Source: Myoxocephalus aenaeus
Lineage: Eukaryota > Chordata > Actinopteri > Perciformes > Cottidae
Length of the DNA stretch: 64,000 nt
Assembly: GCA_038501785.1 (NCBI GenBank)
Contig: JBAMJR010000097.1
Location: 2,410,501-2,474,500, forward strand
Reading direction: 5' to 3'
The position numbers and the translations under genes were made by a program. Below, one piece after another: positions 26,201 through 40,327 of the stretch. The notes beneath the pieces were generated by a model. The model worked only from the letters and a program-made list of their open reading frames with translations. It was not told where the DNA came from and searched no databases. How positions within the stretch are numbered: the first letter of the stretch is position 1; each line of letters starts with the position of its first letter.

Positions 26201-26650
26201 GTGCGTCTATGTCTCTGAAGTCTCTAAAACCATGCCTTTTGTGTCATTCCTGTATGGCGTCAACTTAGAAAGTTCATGATTCTTGTGCTGCACTTCCATA
26301 AAGTTGGGGGAGTCACAAGAGACAGAAAAAAACGATGTTGGATCTTACAATTCAACTATTTGGTAGCTTTCTGTTCTTCACACCTCCAGTTGTGGAATGC
26401 AGGCCTTCTCTCAAAAATGTTGTCCAAGCTGTGAATATCGTTGACATTTGTTTTAGTCTTTTGACGAAAATGTAGATTTTGTCTACAAATGTTTTGTCAT
26501 TTGTTTTTTTGATGGTTTTAATTTTAGTTGATTTAGCCGATAAAAACTAACATTTTGATCAACAATTTCATCAGTGGGATTTTTACATCACAAACAGCCC
26601 GGGGCGATTCTCGCTCGGAGGGGTCAGAAGACAGAAGTGTTTGTGTTTTT
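23246..26650. other. Intergenic, no gene recognised
   Basis: Only short open frames. No element with paired ends was found. Confidence 0.5.
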
Positions 26651-26985
26651 TAATAGCGGTGCAACAGATCATACAACTCACGGTTCGGATCAGATCACAG
26701 ATCGAATCAGCACAAAAGAAAAAAGTGAGCAAATATAACTTCCTGATTACATTTATTTTCATGACTATTTCTGTCAATTTAAACACAGATTGGTTGTTTA
26801 CATTGTAACATTATCGACCGGAAAGCATTAATACTAATGCTTATTTTACTGAATATTGGCGGATAACGACGGTCAGTAAAACTTTATTTCACACTGTGAT
26901 GTTTAACGTTAAACTGCGTAATTAATCCGTGGTTCACATGCCTGCGGTTTGGATCATGGTTTGGCAGTGGTTCGAGTTTTATACG
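26651..26985. repeat. Possible degenerate DNA-transposon copy
   Basis: The left edge TAGCGGTGCAACAGATCATA, followed by CTCACGGTTCGGATCAGATC, resembles a known fish hAT-type end. The right part repeats related words in inverted sense (GGTTTGGATCATGGTTTGGC). The right end is not defined. Confidence 0.35.
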
Positions 26986-27128
26986 ATGGAATGTTTCACC
27001 AATTTTGAGACTTGATATGTTATCAGGAGCTTTGGGCTGAGATCGGCCCTCAGCATCTTTTCTTTTATGGTCCCAATTTCTGGAGGAGATGCTGCAGATG
27101 AACACTGACACCTGCTGGCTAAATCCTC

Positions 27129-27233
<105 letters not shown>

Positions 27234-28496
27234 CACTGAAGGCCTATGATGTGCTCTTGATGCTCTCTTGATCCTGATCTCACACACGTATGCTTGAACG
27301 TATTGAGAGCAGAAGATTTAAATTGTGGCAATATTGTATACTTTTTTAGCGGCAGATTTCATCCAGCAGGTATGGATATATTGACCAGCTATCATAAAAG
27401 ATCAAAGTGACGGTCAGTTAAAGACGATCACATGTTTTCAAAGGTGGTGCTACATCTGAGATCTGTCTGCAGCTTTGCCGCTCCATTCATCCATCCACAC
27501 ACTGACTTGCCTGGCCGCCCGCCTGCCGTTCCTCATGACATCATCCCTCACCACTTTGGGTCCTATTACTGGACCCGGTCCTCTCCTCCCCTGCTGAGTG
27601 TGCCAGGTCCCTCCGTCAGCTGACACTGCCACCATGCTGTATACTTAATCAACAACATCTACCCCGAGGCAGTCACTGTGACCCATGACCCTTTTAAATG
27701 TTTAAGAAGCTAAGAATAACACATAAAAGGCTGGTTAAGTAGCACATTACTCACCCTTGCTTCTTGGTATTTGTGTAACCTCACATATGGGACAGTCAGA
27801 TGGAGTCTGACGCTCATTTTGGCTGGGTCCAGATTGTGGCCCCTTTGGTCATATACATTACTGAAGAGAGCCTGGCTTATGAGCTCACCGTTTTTCTTTA
27901 AGATACAATACATATTAAAGAAGCACCAAGTACAAGTACTTACATTTGAGTACTTCCAGATACAGAGCACATATGTGAGTACTGAATAATACCATTACAG
28001 ACCATTGGTATTGTCACATGAAGGAGAATAGCTGGTCCACCTGAAGTTGTTGCTACCTTTGTGGCTGACCTCGTTCCCTTTCATCGGCAGCTGGCTGACA
28101 AGCAAAGAAACATGTATTCATCGACAAATACAGTGTACACACTGCACTGTGACATCCATAGTTACAGTTATAGTTACATAGTTTCCATATAACAGATAAC
28201 GTCATACTCATCATCAGACACACTCTCTCTCTGTGTCTCTCTCTCTCTCTCTTTCTCTATTGAACACTTGCTATTGTTACGCCAGCTTGCTAGTGGAAAC
28301 CCTGACAGAGGATGCTGGGCAGACACATAGATGACGACCTCCCAGCTAAACTAATTGTTGTGGTGGAGACTAAAGTGGCTGCATGTGTCCACAACAACAC
28401 AGGGAACACGCTCGCGGACAAGCCTGTTTTGACGGATTCATCCTGCATTGGGGTTGTCGTTGCAGCTGGGCGTCTTATTCAACTGTATAAAGGTTA

Positions 28497-28534
28497 AGGT
28501 GTCGCACCCGATACTGGTATTGGTGCATCCCTAG
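28497..28534 (-). repeat. Possible hAT terminus
   Basis: On the minus strand the segment reads TAGGGATGCACCAATACCAG then TATCGGGTGCG. This matches the GGATGCACCGATACC-type start of common vertebrate hAT elements. The partner end was not identified. Confidence 0.35.
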
Positions 28535-31500
28535 TATATCTTCTGCAGAGGTTTTAAATTCAGGTATCATATTGAGGAGCAGTACTTACACTACTGCAGT
28601 GACCCAAAGCATAATGTACATAGTTTTTGGCCCCTGCTCTTCTTCCACCCTCAGACTATACTCAACATCTGTGTGTTGAACTTACGAGATCCTCCATAAA
28701 ATGCCTCTGAGCAGTTCCTCCGTCTGGCTTGACCAAAAGCGTTGGTAAATTTATTGACATCCTGCCTCGGAAGATACAGTCTCTGCATGGAAGCAGACTG
28801 CAGACTGCCTCTGGTCACAGCTTACAAGTAATCTTCCACAGCTGAGATTTTGGGGAACACACATTCGGACTGAAAGATTGCTTTTCTGTTGCAGAACTGC
28901 AACAAATTGCTTCAACTTCAGACGTGGCTTTGTGGAAGACTGTGTGATGTATGACAAAGTACAATAGTTCCTATACAACAAGCTAGAGTTCCAGGTCCTT
29001 AGATTCTTTTGGGAGATACAACTGGAAAGACAGGAAATTACACACACACGCACAGACACACCCACACAATGGGGCAACCAAGATGTTAGATTCATGTTTT
29101 TTCCCCCAAATATAAGGCACCAATATATAAGTCAGACAGCCTCTGTTGACTGCCTGCTATTTCTCCATCTGTTAAAACATTATGGCTCACTATCTTCACT
29201 GTGTGCTCTGGTTGCCGAATCATAAAACAGATGATTAAAAAACTAAGTCCCGCTGTTTTTTTTGTCCAATATGTAGTCCCAATGTTGGTTGCTGATTGTA
29301 AACACAGCATTCAAAACGTGCCCCTCCTCTCTGGCTCAACAAGCGACAGCGGGAGATCTCGGATACACTCTACCAAACTACAACCAAGAGTGGATGACTG
29401 GAGCCCCTGTCGTGAATAAAATATTTTAGTATTATTCAGAAAGCAATTTTTTTTTTTTTCAAACCACGAAAAGTGTAATTATAATTAATAGTTGTGATGT
29501 TAATGATGATTATAATGTAATGTGCCATTTTTTTCCATCCAGAATGTATAATCATTTTGGTCACGCACAATAAAGCTGTGCGCATGGACTCACACACGGC
29601 CCATGGGGTAGTAGGAGTTCTTTAACTGAACACAGACAATTTAGGATTAATTTAAGCTCTAAATTTACAGCAATTGAACATGAACTTGTGCCTCTTCATT
29701 CACTGAGCTGCTTCTTGTAGATAAGCTTCAATTGTAATCAACACAGCCGTCTACATAAGCTGCATAACCGTTTCCTCCACAGGATGTTTTACGGAGAATA
29801 TTGGCTGGAAAGAAACACTTTTTTTTTTTAAATGAACAACATCGCCGCTGCAACGAAAGTGGTGGCAATCGCAAGCCAGCAAACATTGTGTAAATAAGCA
29901 TCCGGCCCTTTCTCCGCCAATTCATGCAACATCGTGCCAAACAGCGCTTTAGTTTTATCACATCGCGCATTCATCTTCGTCTTTGTTGGTGAGAAGTGGG
30001 GCATTGGGTGAAGTGAATGCGGCCTGGGCCAATTGTTTTAACAATGTGCTGTGACCTTGTTCTTTAGGGGACAAATCCTTACACAAGTCATTTATGGGCT
30101 CATAATGGCAGACCCAGCTTTATGCCAATGAGTAACTTACACATAGGCTGGCCACAGCGAAATGAGGTCTGGCCTCAAAGTAATCATCACACCCACTTCA
30201 GGCGACACCATTTCCTGCCGAATTGTGATTATTTTCTACATTTGTCTCACACCCCTTTTACATTCACTGTGTTAAGCAGTGAGTTGAAGATGATTAGAGG
30301 AGAAACCCTGATGAGAGCAACACCGGGTAACCCAAACTCCCAGACCACGGTGATGTAATGTGTGTATGCGTGAATCACCACGGACACCTCCTCCTTCTCT
30401 CCGACAGTCATGCGAATGGAGCAGCTCGAGAACCCGGCGTGCAGCTGCAGCAGACATGGGAAGAGGAGAGGAAGTGCTGAGTCGACACACTGCTGTATTG
30501 TTTTAGTGCAGAAAAGTGATGACCGAAGAGGTTCGCCGCGTTGAAGTGGAGTTTGAGGGCCTGTTTTTAATGAGCGGAAAGTGAAGCCTGCGAGCTGAAT
30601 TTGCATGAAAGGCTTGGAAACTAATCATGAAGCCCAGTGGGCGCTTGGAAAAAAAAAGACAGGATCCCTGCGCTGTCCACAGTCGGCCAGAGGCTCAGAT
30701 TCCCAAGATTAGCTGCTTTCAACGCGTGTGTAAAGAAATAAAAACATCTACACTGCAGCTATCAGCACCTTCCATTTTGGTTTGTTCACCATGTGTTCAT
30801 TTAAGTATGAGGTCACTCTGTGGGCGTGCAGATTGTGTCAGATTATTAATGGGCTAGACTGTTGAGTTGAGCTGATGTCATGATTTAAAATAAGAAAATG
30901 ACTCGCTGGTAATCTTATTATCACATTAGGCTCATTAGGCCACTTTGAGAGATAAGCAGCCGTTTAAAACCAGTGAGAGTAGGCCCACATGGCCCAAATC
31001 TGTAACGACGCACTTATACAATATAATTGTTCTATTATTTTTTAATCTATGTTATTTATAATGCATACTACATTAAATGGTAAACTAAGTTCTGTGAAAT
31101 TTGGCAGATGGTAAACTACACAGAATTCTTGGAATTTTGGTCTAGAAAGTGAAAAGCGTAAAATAAATGGAAAGTTTCCAGATCTTGATGTTTGGAAAAG
31201 GCACAAGTCTGTAAAATGTATCAAAGTCCTTCTGTTATTCTTCGCTGACATGCGCCACATGCAACATTTTATGCGGTTTCATGCCTGCTGTCATTTAATA
31301 TAATATGATATTTCCTGTTGTGGCGAAGAATCTGTCGAGTTGACTGTATTACTGCCCCACCGCTAACTATCAACATGCTGTACTCCGGACTGAAAAAAGG
31401 TAAAGAAAGTTAGTCAATCCAGCCAAGAAATACAATATCTAAAAGTGTGCATTTGAATCTTAAACCCTGGCTTAATATTGACATAGTTCTTCTCTTCAGA

Positions 31501-31747
31501 TTGAACTACAGTATTTGAGAGAAATAACTTTGACTTTCTATTACACTACACACCAATATTAATATAATGAGGAAACTGTGGGCATCCCGTATTTGTTAAA
31601 AGCACCAAGTCAATAAATTAGCTGAATAGCGAACATGCAGTCTCCACAATAATCAGCTACTGTGCAGAGCACCCATGTGGTTGCTGCAGAGTTAGCATAG
31701 CTAACTGTAGACATAGCGCCATTGAGTGCTGATTTTACTTGGCTTTA

Positions 31748-31749
<2 letters not shown>

Positions 31750-31789
<40 letters not shown>
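31750..31789 (+). repeat. (AT)n microsatellite
   Basis: About 20 AT units. Confidence 0.95.
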
Positions 31790-31790
<1 letters not shown>

Positions 31791-32836
31791 CAATGACAAA
31801 CTTAGATATTAAAAGTATATATTATAAACTTTCCTTGCTGATTATCAACGACTGCTCAGTTTTCTCACACACAGCTGAACAATGCTGCTAACTAAGTGCA
31901 TTAGGGGAACAAACATAATTTGTATCATTGCATACAAATTATTAGTTCCGCAATAGCAATTATTTGGAGAGCGAAAGGATTTGAGTGAAAGGATTTACTG
32001 CAAATACCGGATGCTTATGAGACACATGGAAGTACGCAAACACGGAGGGTACTTCCTGTGTGGTCCAGAGGAAACAGTTTAACATCAGAATCAGAGTTTA
32101 ATCTATTGCATCATTATTTCATTTATTAAGTATGTCAAATCTTGGAGAGAGTTGGGATGAAAACAAAAACCTCAAGGTGAAGTCCAATGGGGGGGGCAAA
32201 AAACAAGTCTGCAGAAGTGGCAAGTGACGATTAAGAAATGGTCCAAGGTATGGATGTGTCTACGGTCTAAAAGAGCCAGGTCCTGACAGGCAACTTTAGT
32301 AACTGGCCTTTCTATGGGCAAACCAAACCACTGCTAAATTGTGTTGTAACTATATTTGAAAGTTGTGAATTACCTCAAAGGTGAGCTCTAATGAATGACA
32401 ATTTACCTTGAGAGATAATCAAAGTTTTGAAACGTCAATGTGACTAAAGGGACTGAAGAAGGTGACGTGTTTCCTATCCATGAAGCTTTAATAAGTGGGA
32501 TGAAAGTTTTCCATCAGGGAAGATGACATCGCTCCTCAAAGTAAGCGCCGACCGACTCAAATATTTCAACAAAATGACAGAACATTGACGGTTTACAATT
32601 TTACCCTGCACTCACAAACTGGAGGTCAAAGGTCAAGGTCGCTATTTACAAATTTGGCATACAGGTGGTAGAGGGGGTAAATCCATTGTTTATTAAAAAA
32701 AGATTTGTGCACAACAACAATAAAACATCGGTTGGTGATGGAGGGTGAGGATGTAGTTGTCCCTCTTGGTCCGAGGACTAGGATCTGATGTACATTTGTC
32801 ACGGAGAAGTCACGGTTCTTAATTCTCTGTGAGTAC

Positions 32837-33263
32837 CTGACGAGTAAGATCCTGATGGCCTGTCTCAGGGCTGCAGCCAGCCTGGTGAGGACGGTGGGCA
32901 GGTCCAACAGCTCGACAGTGGGCGGATTCTGAGATGGAGGGGCGGTGAGGTAAGTCACTAAAATATGAATACATCTTCAAATGTGCATAAGAGACAGCTC
33001 ATGTTACTAAGATGGTTTTAACATACCTGTCGGTCGGTGTTCGCTGGGCTCACGCTCAGATTCACACTGAGTGAGACGCCCGAGGACTCATCAGCGCAGG
33101 GGCCTTGGTTTGTTGGCTCCTCACCCGACTTGAACCTCTTGGCTGAGGCCTCTGGGTGGGGAGAACGAGGTCTCCTCCTGTCCCGGGAAGTGGAGGAGGT
33201 TGCAGCAGGTTGGCTGGACGTGGACGATTGGGTGGCAGAGCAGTAGGCCGCGGATGCCGATAC
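32837..33263 (-). CDS. Two exons of an unidentified minus-strand gene
   Basis: Exon A (33027-33263; the acceptor could instead place its start at 33293) is open through exactly 79 codons. It encodes a Ser/Arg-rich stretch with a nuclear-localisation-like segment (SRDRRRPRSPHPEASAKRFK) ending in SPANTDRQ. A consensus donor (GTATGT) follows. A 98-nt intron comes next, with a pyrimidine-rich acceptor ending in CCATCTCAG. Exon B (from 32928 down) reads NPPTVELLDLPTVLTRLAAA and then LRQAIRILLV, a likely amphipathic helix. Exon B either splices at 32837 (donor GTACTC) or stays open to a stop at 32626. An AATAAA at 32689-32694 lies inside that longer reading frame, which complicates the second option. 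I do not recognise the family. The short phase-0 intron with good sites is the main argument that it is real. Confidence 0.45.
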
Positions 33264-34107
33264 CTGTTTGTGTCTGAAGTAGCTGAGCTGTTTCTATTTG
33301 GTCTGGTCTACAATTCTTAGAAAAGCCTAAATACCACATAACTCACTTTTGAAAAATATATTAAAGTGTCTCCATTCTTTTTATTTCCCTGATGATTCCA
33401 TGTGAGGATTTTATTCCACAAACACGCTAGTTTTTTGATAATAATTGAACTTTAAAAATTACTTTGAAACTTAGAAAATTACCACATCACTTCACTCTGG
33501 AAAGGCACTGCAACACTTTTATACCAAGAATAATGTTGTCTTGGCTTTTGTGGGGGGAAAAAGTTCTCGGTTTTACAGTCTTCAGCATAATACCATTAAA
33601 TATGTCATTACCTATTTGAAATCCAAAGCCTTTTTATCGCCGTCTTGTTGAGCAGCGTCGAGAGATTTATAGTTAAAGTTCCTTCTTCATCGAGCCATTA
33701 AGGTTCATTTGGCAGTTACACTTAAATGAGAGGGGTGAGTACATGCAATTAGCCAGAACATGTGTAGAAATATGTTTAAATACAAATCAATTTTCTTTTC
33801 GACGAAATTAAGTCATATGTGCTCTGGAGAGGCCGGCTCTCTGTCTGCAGCAGGTATTTCAATCTGTTGTTGAAGTCTTGACACAATAATGACATCAGCG
33901 TGTGTCATAACGTGTGTCATAACTCTCCTGCGTACTGACAGGGACAGCAGAAATTTAGGACCAGAGGAAATCCTTTGATTTGGTGTGCATCTGTTCTTCA
34001 GCTCACAACCTGAGCTGAATGGATGAATGAGTGTGTTGCTGTGTGTTATTGGACAGCCAAGGACTTGTAATAGTCTCATGGGCCTAAATGAGACTCAGAA
34101 CGGTCAC

Positions 34108-34243
<136 letters not shown>

Positions 34244-36808
34244 CATTTTGCAAACTTTCTGTGGAAAGAAAATTCATCATCTTTTAGACATTAAGACATA
34301 CAGGGAAGACTGATCTCAAAACCATTCCTCTTGGCAAGCCTCACTGCTTAAGAACAAGTCATCTTATAGCATGAGCACACTTGAGTATTTCCACTTTCTG
34401 TTCTGCTTCTTTACTGTTCTGCGGTGTTGAGGTGGCCCTCACTTAGGCCCTCTGGGGCCTCGGGGTCTACAGACTTTCATAGCGCTTCAGCGCTCAAGTG
34501 GCATAACGACTAGGTTTAGGAAGGACGCTTGCCTGGGTGTTCCACCAGGAAAAGCAGGCGCTGATGTTGAGATTACTGTAAATGCGGCGAAAGCGTGGCC
34601 CCCGAGAGTTGTGAAAAGCCCACGTTCTGTAGTGCAAAGTATATAGTGGGCTCCTACTGGGCCATGTGTCTGTCTCTCTGTGGGTCTGTAAAAGCGGACG
34701 TAGGATGTTTAAAAGTAATATGGTCTCCTTTTAACGCTATTCGGGCCTAGATGACAAACTAGTATATCAAAAAGTAGCAAATAACTATAATTTGACTGGT
34801 TTACAAGCTGGTAAAGCAATTCAAAGAATTCATAGACCCTGACTGTGATAATATCTCAGCTACTGAGGACAACTTCAAGTGAAACTCTTCTTTCTTTCCA
34901 CTTTTGCCTCATTGGAACCCATGTTTCACTTTTACTGCTCGTCAATAGATGAGGCACAAATCCCCCTCCCCCCACACACACCAACACACCTCCCAGATGT
35001 AGCCCCCATGACCAGCACACCGGCATGAGCCGAGTGGTTTGAAGTGGAAAGAGTGGCTCTGAATCAGAGAACCACAAATCACAGGCAGGCTATAGTTCAG
35101 CCCCAACAATCACTCGTATGCACGTGCAGGCGCTCGTAAGCACACACACCTCTCAGATAGAAACTGTCTGGGTTATGTTGTCATCAATGTGGCAGCTAGA
35201 TAGGGAAAGAAAGATTATAGAAATAGTTGAGGGAGTGAGGCTTTCCAATTAAGCAATTACAAGCTTCGGAGCCCAGTTTTTCCATGACTTAATCGCAGCA
35301 GCTTCTGGAGTTCTCCGTGGAGGCTCCGCAGCGTCTCCTGGAAAGAGGCCTGAGACAGGGAGATGGTGGTTTCTGATACAGATGGATGTCCATCCCCCCC
35401 GTTGCCCCCAGGGTTTGGTGGTCCGGGCTTCCGTCATACATCAGAGGAAGTCTAGACAGCATTGCTGAGGAGAAGCGGTGCTCCATCATTCTTCCCCAGC
35501 CTCACAATTCTCTCCCATACATCGTCAGCTGCACCTTATTTTCCATTATTTTCTTCTCCTCTTCTCTCGCTTTCTGCCACTGCAGCATTTACTATCTCTA
35601 TCTCAGCATTCTATCTCTATGAAGCGTGAAGGGCTTCAGCTATGGGCAGGCTGGAACACAGGGCAGGGTTGTGTAAGACTTGGCATGCCGGGCTCTCACA
35701 GGTACCCGTAGGCGTACAGGCTGTGGCCCGCATGGCATCGAGCTTAACCCAAATGTATTTTTAAGAAGAAAATGTCTGCTGCTGCTCACCTCTGCTTGAT
35801 GTCTTCTGCATGTGGTGGCTCCCCCAGCGAGGAAGGAGAGGCTGTGAAATCTATTTGGGTCAGAGCTATTACGTTTCAACCCTTGTTCCCCGCTTCTGTC
35901 GTTTAGGGGGGTTCGCCGTGCCCGGACTCCATTTGTCTCCATCCAGTAGATGTTCCGGTTACAGGAAACAAGGCGGACAGCCCTTACAATGACACGACAC
36001 AGGAAAACAAACTGTTTCTACCTGGGAAATATCCGAGGAGCTTATAGCTCAGCACAAAAAAAACTACGAGCACAACGAAAGCTCACTGGTATCTCTTTTA
36101 TGGAATCTGCACAAAAAAGGTTGACAACAGAATGGTACATACAGTATGCTGCTTTCATCCTATATTGTTCATAGCAGGGAGACGGGGAAACCTTTCCTTT
36201 TGTAATTCCGAGTTGCCGATGTTTGGAATTTCTGACAAAGCCAAGACAGACACAGTTAATTTCAAAGGAACTAAATACTATTTGTTTGAATTAGTCATCA
36301 ATTGAAATTCAATCTTCTCCAAAAATGTAACACAGGGAAAGTTTCAAATGTAGGCTTTAATTTAGAATTGCAATGATATCATTACAAGGCTAGAAACAAT
36401 AATAATGTGTAAGCTCTCCCAAGCAGGAATAACTGGAGGTTTTGTTTCCTTGTATTGTACAAAAACTGTAAAACCACAACATGTAATTTATCCTCTTCTG
36501 GTTTTCTGAAGATGAAGAGATACGTTTATTAGAGGTGATGGATTTTGTCAGGCTAGCTATTTCTCCGTTTCCAGATTTTATGATCAACTCGGCTCAAGAA
36601 AGCATATTTACCAAAATGTCGAACTATTCCTTTAAATGTATCTTCTCAGGCCTTTAGTCAATCTTTTTTGTTTGTTTTCATAAACATAACACAGCACACC
36701 TCTACTTTTCTGTGACTAATGATTTACATTTACTGCCAAGTATACAATGCGTCAAAAAAGAAAAATCATCACTGAAATTTGCCACCAGACAAGAACACAG
36801 TCATGGAT

Positions 36809-36812
36809 TGTG

Positions 36813-36860
<48 letters not shown>

Positions 36861-36884
36861 TGTGTGTATATATGTGTATGTGTG
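36809..36884 (+). repeat. (GT)n microsatellite with TA interruptions
   Basis: A long GT run interrupted by GTAT and TATATG. Confidence 0.95.
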
Positions 36885-37499
36885 CAGTGAATCAAAGGGG
36901 TGTGCTTGGATGTGTTTCCAGGTACATGGGCGCCTACACAAAACCACTGCTGGCCTCATGTGGACCTCAGATGCGAAAAAAAGGAAATTCCACAGAGTAA
37001 AAACAATAATTCAACAGCAGCAGACACAGCAGCAGCTTGACAGTGAACGGTTTGGTATGAGCAGACCTGAATGAGAACAGCATGGCTGACAGGCGGAAGT
37101 GAAGACTTAAGCGGAGAGGGCACTTCTCAGATCTGGTCTGGATGATGAGAGCACAGAGAGGTCAGAGTTCTAGTGTAGACCTGGGACCACTCATCCTGGG
37201 AACAGAGAGATAGATGCTCTCAATAAGTGTCTCTCTGTCAACACAAAATGGCTTGGGGTCAAGAGTCTGAGAACAGCATGGAACTGGCTAACAAGTATGC
37301 ATGTAGTCACGATGACAGCGAAGATGATGCTTGACAGATGATAAGCACTCAAAATCATCTTTTTGATATTACGCTTACATGTTCTAAAGATGCCGACAGA
37401 AGACAAAGCTCCTTGAAAGATTGAAAATCAAGACAAGAAAGACTTGTAGTGTGTCAGTTAAGTTTGCCCGCAGCTTCACAGAAGGCGCTAAAATGATTT

Positions 37500-37680
37500 A
37501 CCACAAAGCTAACAAATAGTTGCTGAGCGTTAGATAAGGGGATCAATATCACTCAAGTATCGGTCTGTTAGATATGAAGCTCGAGCCACTAGCCACTAAG
37601 CGTAGCTTAGCATAAAGACTAGAAGCAGGGGAACAAGCTAGATTGGCTCTGTCCAAAGGTACATTTTTTTTATAAAAACC
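37500..37680. repeat. Dispersed fish repeat
   Basis: It contains CTGTTAGATATGAAGCTCGA, AAGCGTAGCTTAGCATAAAG, GACTAGAAGCAGGGGAACAA and TGGCTCTGTCCAAAGGTAC. These boxes recur widely in teleost genomes. The family name is not known to me. Confidence 0.5.
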
Positions 37681-39149
37681 CACTGCCTGCATCTCAAAAC
37701 TCCCCATAAAAAGACGAGTTCGCAATATAAATTATTTGTGCTACGGTAACCATTCTTGGAAAGAAAGCCAAAAGGCATATTTTCAAAAATGAAGAACAGA
37801 TTTGTAGTCTGTAAAGGACGACCCGATGTTTACAGCAATGGATTACACAAAAAGGGCTGTGCCACCATGTCCCCACTGGCCGCCATGTTGAGCTGAAGTT
37901 TTGTCAGACGCTCCGTTTCTATTTTATTCCTGTTGCTGGCTTTAAAAAGGCTGCAACGGACGAGGAACAGCTGATTTCTGAAGTTGAAATGAGAAGTTAT
38001 CTATATACTACCTCCTCATTTAACTACAATTTTATTTTAATAAAATAAGGTGGCAGATGACTGGAGGGAGATTGCCAGGTAGCTGAAAGATTCCTTCTTG
38101 TTGTTGGCTATATTGTATATATTTTTGCAGTAAATTTCACAATATAAAACATGCGATTTGTGCTATTGTCAGAAGAGAGCAAGTGCTATTCACTCGTCTT
38201 TTGTGGTTATGGTACGTGAGTACAACAGAGCGTTGCTGTCAGGAAACAGAGTTACTCTCTCTGCGGACGAGTTCTCTGCCATAATTGTGGTTTTGTTGTT
38301 GAATAATTCCTTATTTAAATTAATGAAAGTGATGTGTGATTCCCATAATGCGATGTGCACAAGGCAGACATTAGTGCTGATTTTTTTTTTTTTACAATCA
38401 AATATACATTTTCATATTCAAATATCAGTTTTTGGTGCTATTTGACCATATATTCAAATTTGGAATATTTGTTAAACGCTGCCTGTAGAGGCAGGGAAAT
38501 CCATGCTGTAGGTAACTGAACAGAGGCGTGTGGTGCAGCAGTACTGACAAAACAGACATTCAGAGCATCTTGTTTTTGGCACAGCAGTTCTCCATTGGCC
38601 TCTTCGTGGTTTCTTCCCTGCTGGTCACATATGTCGTCCTGACAGACATTCCTGTTATGTCTATCTGCCGCTGCCAGAGCTCAGCCTGTCTCCGAACACC
38701 AGCTGATTGACAGTGGGGAGGGGTTAGAGTTAAGTGTAAAAACCAGGAGCATATTTAACTTGTTTCCCTGAGGTGTTTCATGTGTCAGCAGCTTCCACTT
38801 GGGAGGAGTGTTCACTCAGTCATACAGTACGTGTACATACAGATGCTGTCTAGCAGCACACCTTCAAAATAATGATTGACTCAGACTCAGTTTTCCTTTT
38901 GACTGCATGGGTGTAGGTTTGCATTTACACATCTGGGGCTACACCCCACGTGCAGCCGTTGCCAAAGAAAATGGCCCTGTGCCGTATTTATCCTGCAGAA
39001 ATCCCAAACAATTCCTCACATTGTCTTACCAGAAGAGAAATGGGAAACACATTATCCTCACAATTGCTGTATGGCATATTGACACAGCATGTTTGGATCC
39101 TTAGATCCAAACATGGTATGAGCAGACCTTAACTACCTTTGCCCATCTC

Positions 39150-39438
39150 CCTTAACTACGCTATTCATTCTGGCCACATGACATCTATTGCTTCTGTCCA
39201 TCCGGGGAGAGGGATCCTCCTCTGTTGCTCTCCCTCAGGTTTCTTCCCTTTTTTCCCTGTGAAAGGGTTTTTACTATCTTTCTAGGGGAGTTTTTCCTGA
39301 TCCGATGTGAGGTCCCGGGACAGGGATGTTATGTGTACAGATTGTAAAGCCCTCCGAGGCAAACTTGTATTTGTGATGTTGGGCTATATAAAATAAACTG
39401 AATTGAATTGAATTGAATTGAATTGAATTGAATTGAAT
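39150..39438 (+). repeat. Retroelement 3' end (LINE-type) with (TTGAA)n tail
   Basis: It contains GGGGAGAGGGATCCTCCTCT, GAAAGGGTTTTTACT, GGGGAGTTTTTCCTGATCCG, GTGTACAGATTGTAAAGCCC and GTTGGGCTATATAAAATAAA, then eight AATTG repeats (39401-39438). It is a longer copy of the family seen at 58090-58255. Confidence 0.72.
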
Positions 39439-40277
39439 AGATCAGTCCGAATCCTCAACAGATCAAGTGTTTATGCTGCCAATAAATAACCTTTTAATGG
39501 GGCAGAAAGGCAGAGATGAGAAAAATCATTATGGAAATCATTACATGCTCCATTGAGGTTGTAAAGAGACAACTGGATGCACACTCTCGTTCACAATGCC
39601 AAAGGTTGTCACGTAATCCGTTTTCTAGAAATGTCCTCTTTCCTTGCTGTTGCTGCTGGATGTCCACGTCACTGTGAATGGGGACAACTTGAATATCAGC
39701 TTGAGGAGATTGTATGAATTCATTTTAGGTAATCTGAAAAATGCAAACGTCACACCTGAAAATTAACAAGCATATTTGGTGAAGGATGCATTCCTTTTAT
39801 GATCTGGATTCATGGCCTGCTGACAAAATATCCCATGTCTGAGTGCCACTGCTGAGTGCACACCCAATAACACACACAGCCACTTCAGTTAATGGTAATG
39901 AGGCAACCTTTTGCACCTGGTAGAGTGCGTTTGGATTACCTTACCTGTGTCAACCCAGGGGGCTTCCCCATAACTCTGTCACTCACTATGTTGTAGTGGG
40001 CAGACTGCTGGCAGCCCTGCGGCAAAAGAGAAATATTATGCCTCTGAGCTTTATAACATCTGACCTCCTGTAAAACTATTTAAACTGTGACAGGAAATAT
40101 TTAGACAACAGCTCTGTTAAAATCACAGGACAGATGGGACGAGAGAGAGAGATCACGATATATTCTGGCGTGTCACAACCTGAGGGCCAGTGAACACACA
40201 CACATATGCAGACACACAATCATTAATAATTTTATTGTGTCAAGAAACACAACTGTTTGTAAGTGGTTATCTTAATG

Positions 40278-40327
<50 letters not shown>

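Noticed and set aside
28312..28497. Plus frame resembling part of a hAT transposase (VAACVHNNTGN)
   Set aside because: Only a few residues resemble the family and no second half was found; not strong enough to call a transposase relic.
35640..35942. Minus frame beginning METNGVRARR with a GTGAGC donor
   Set aside because: Three frames look equally possible and no acceptor or partner exon could be fixed.
40281..40324. (GA)n as a regulatory GAGA site
   Set aside because: A simple microsatellite with no gene nearby.
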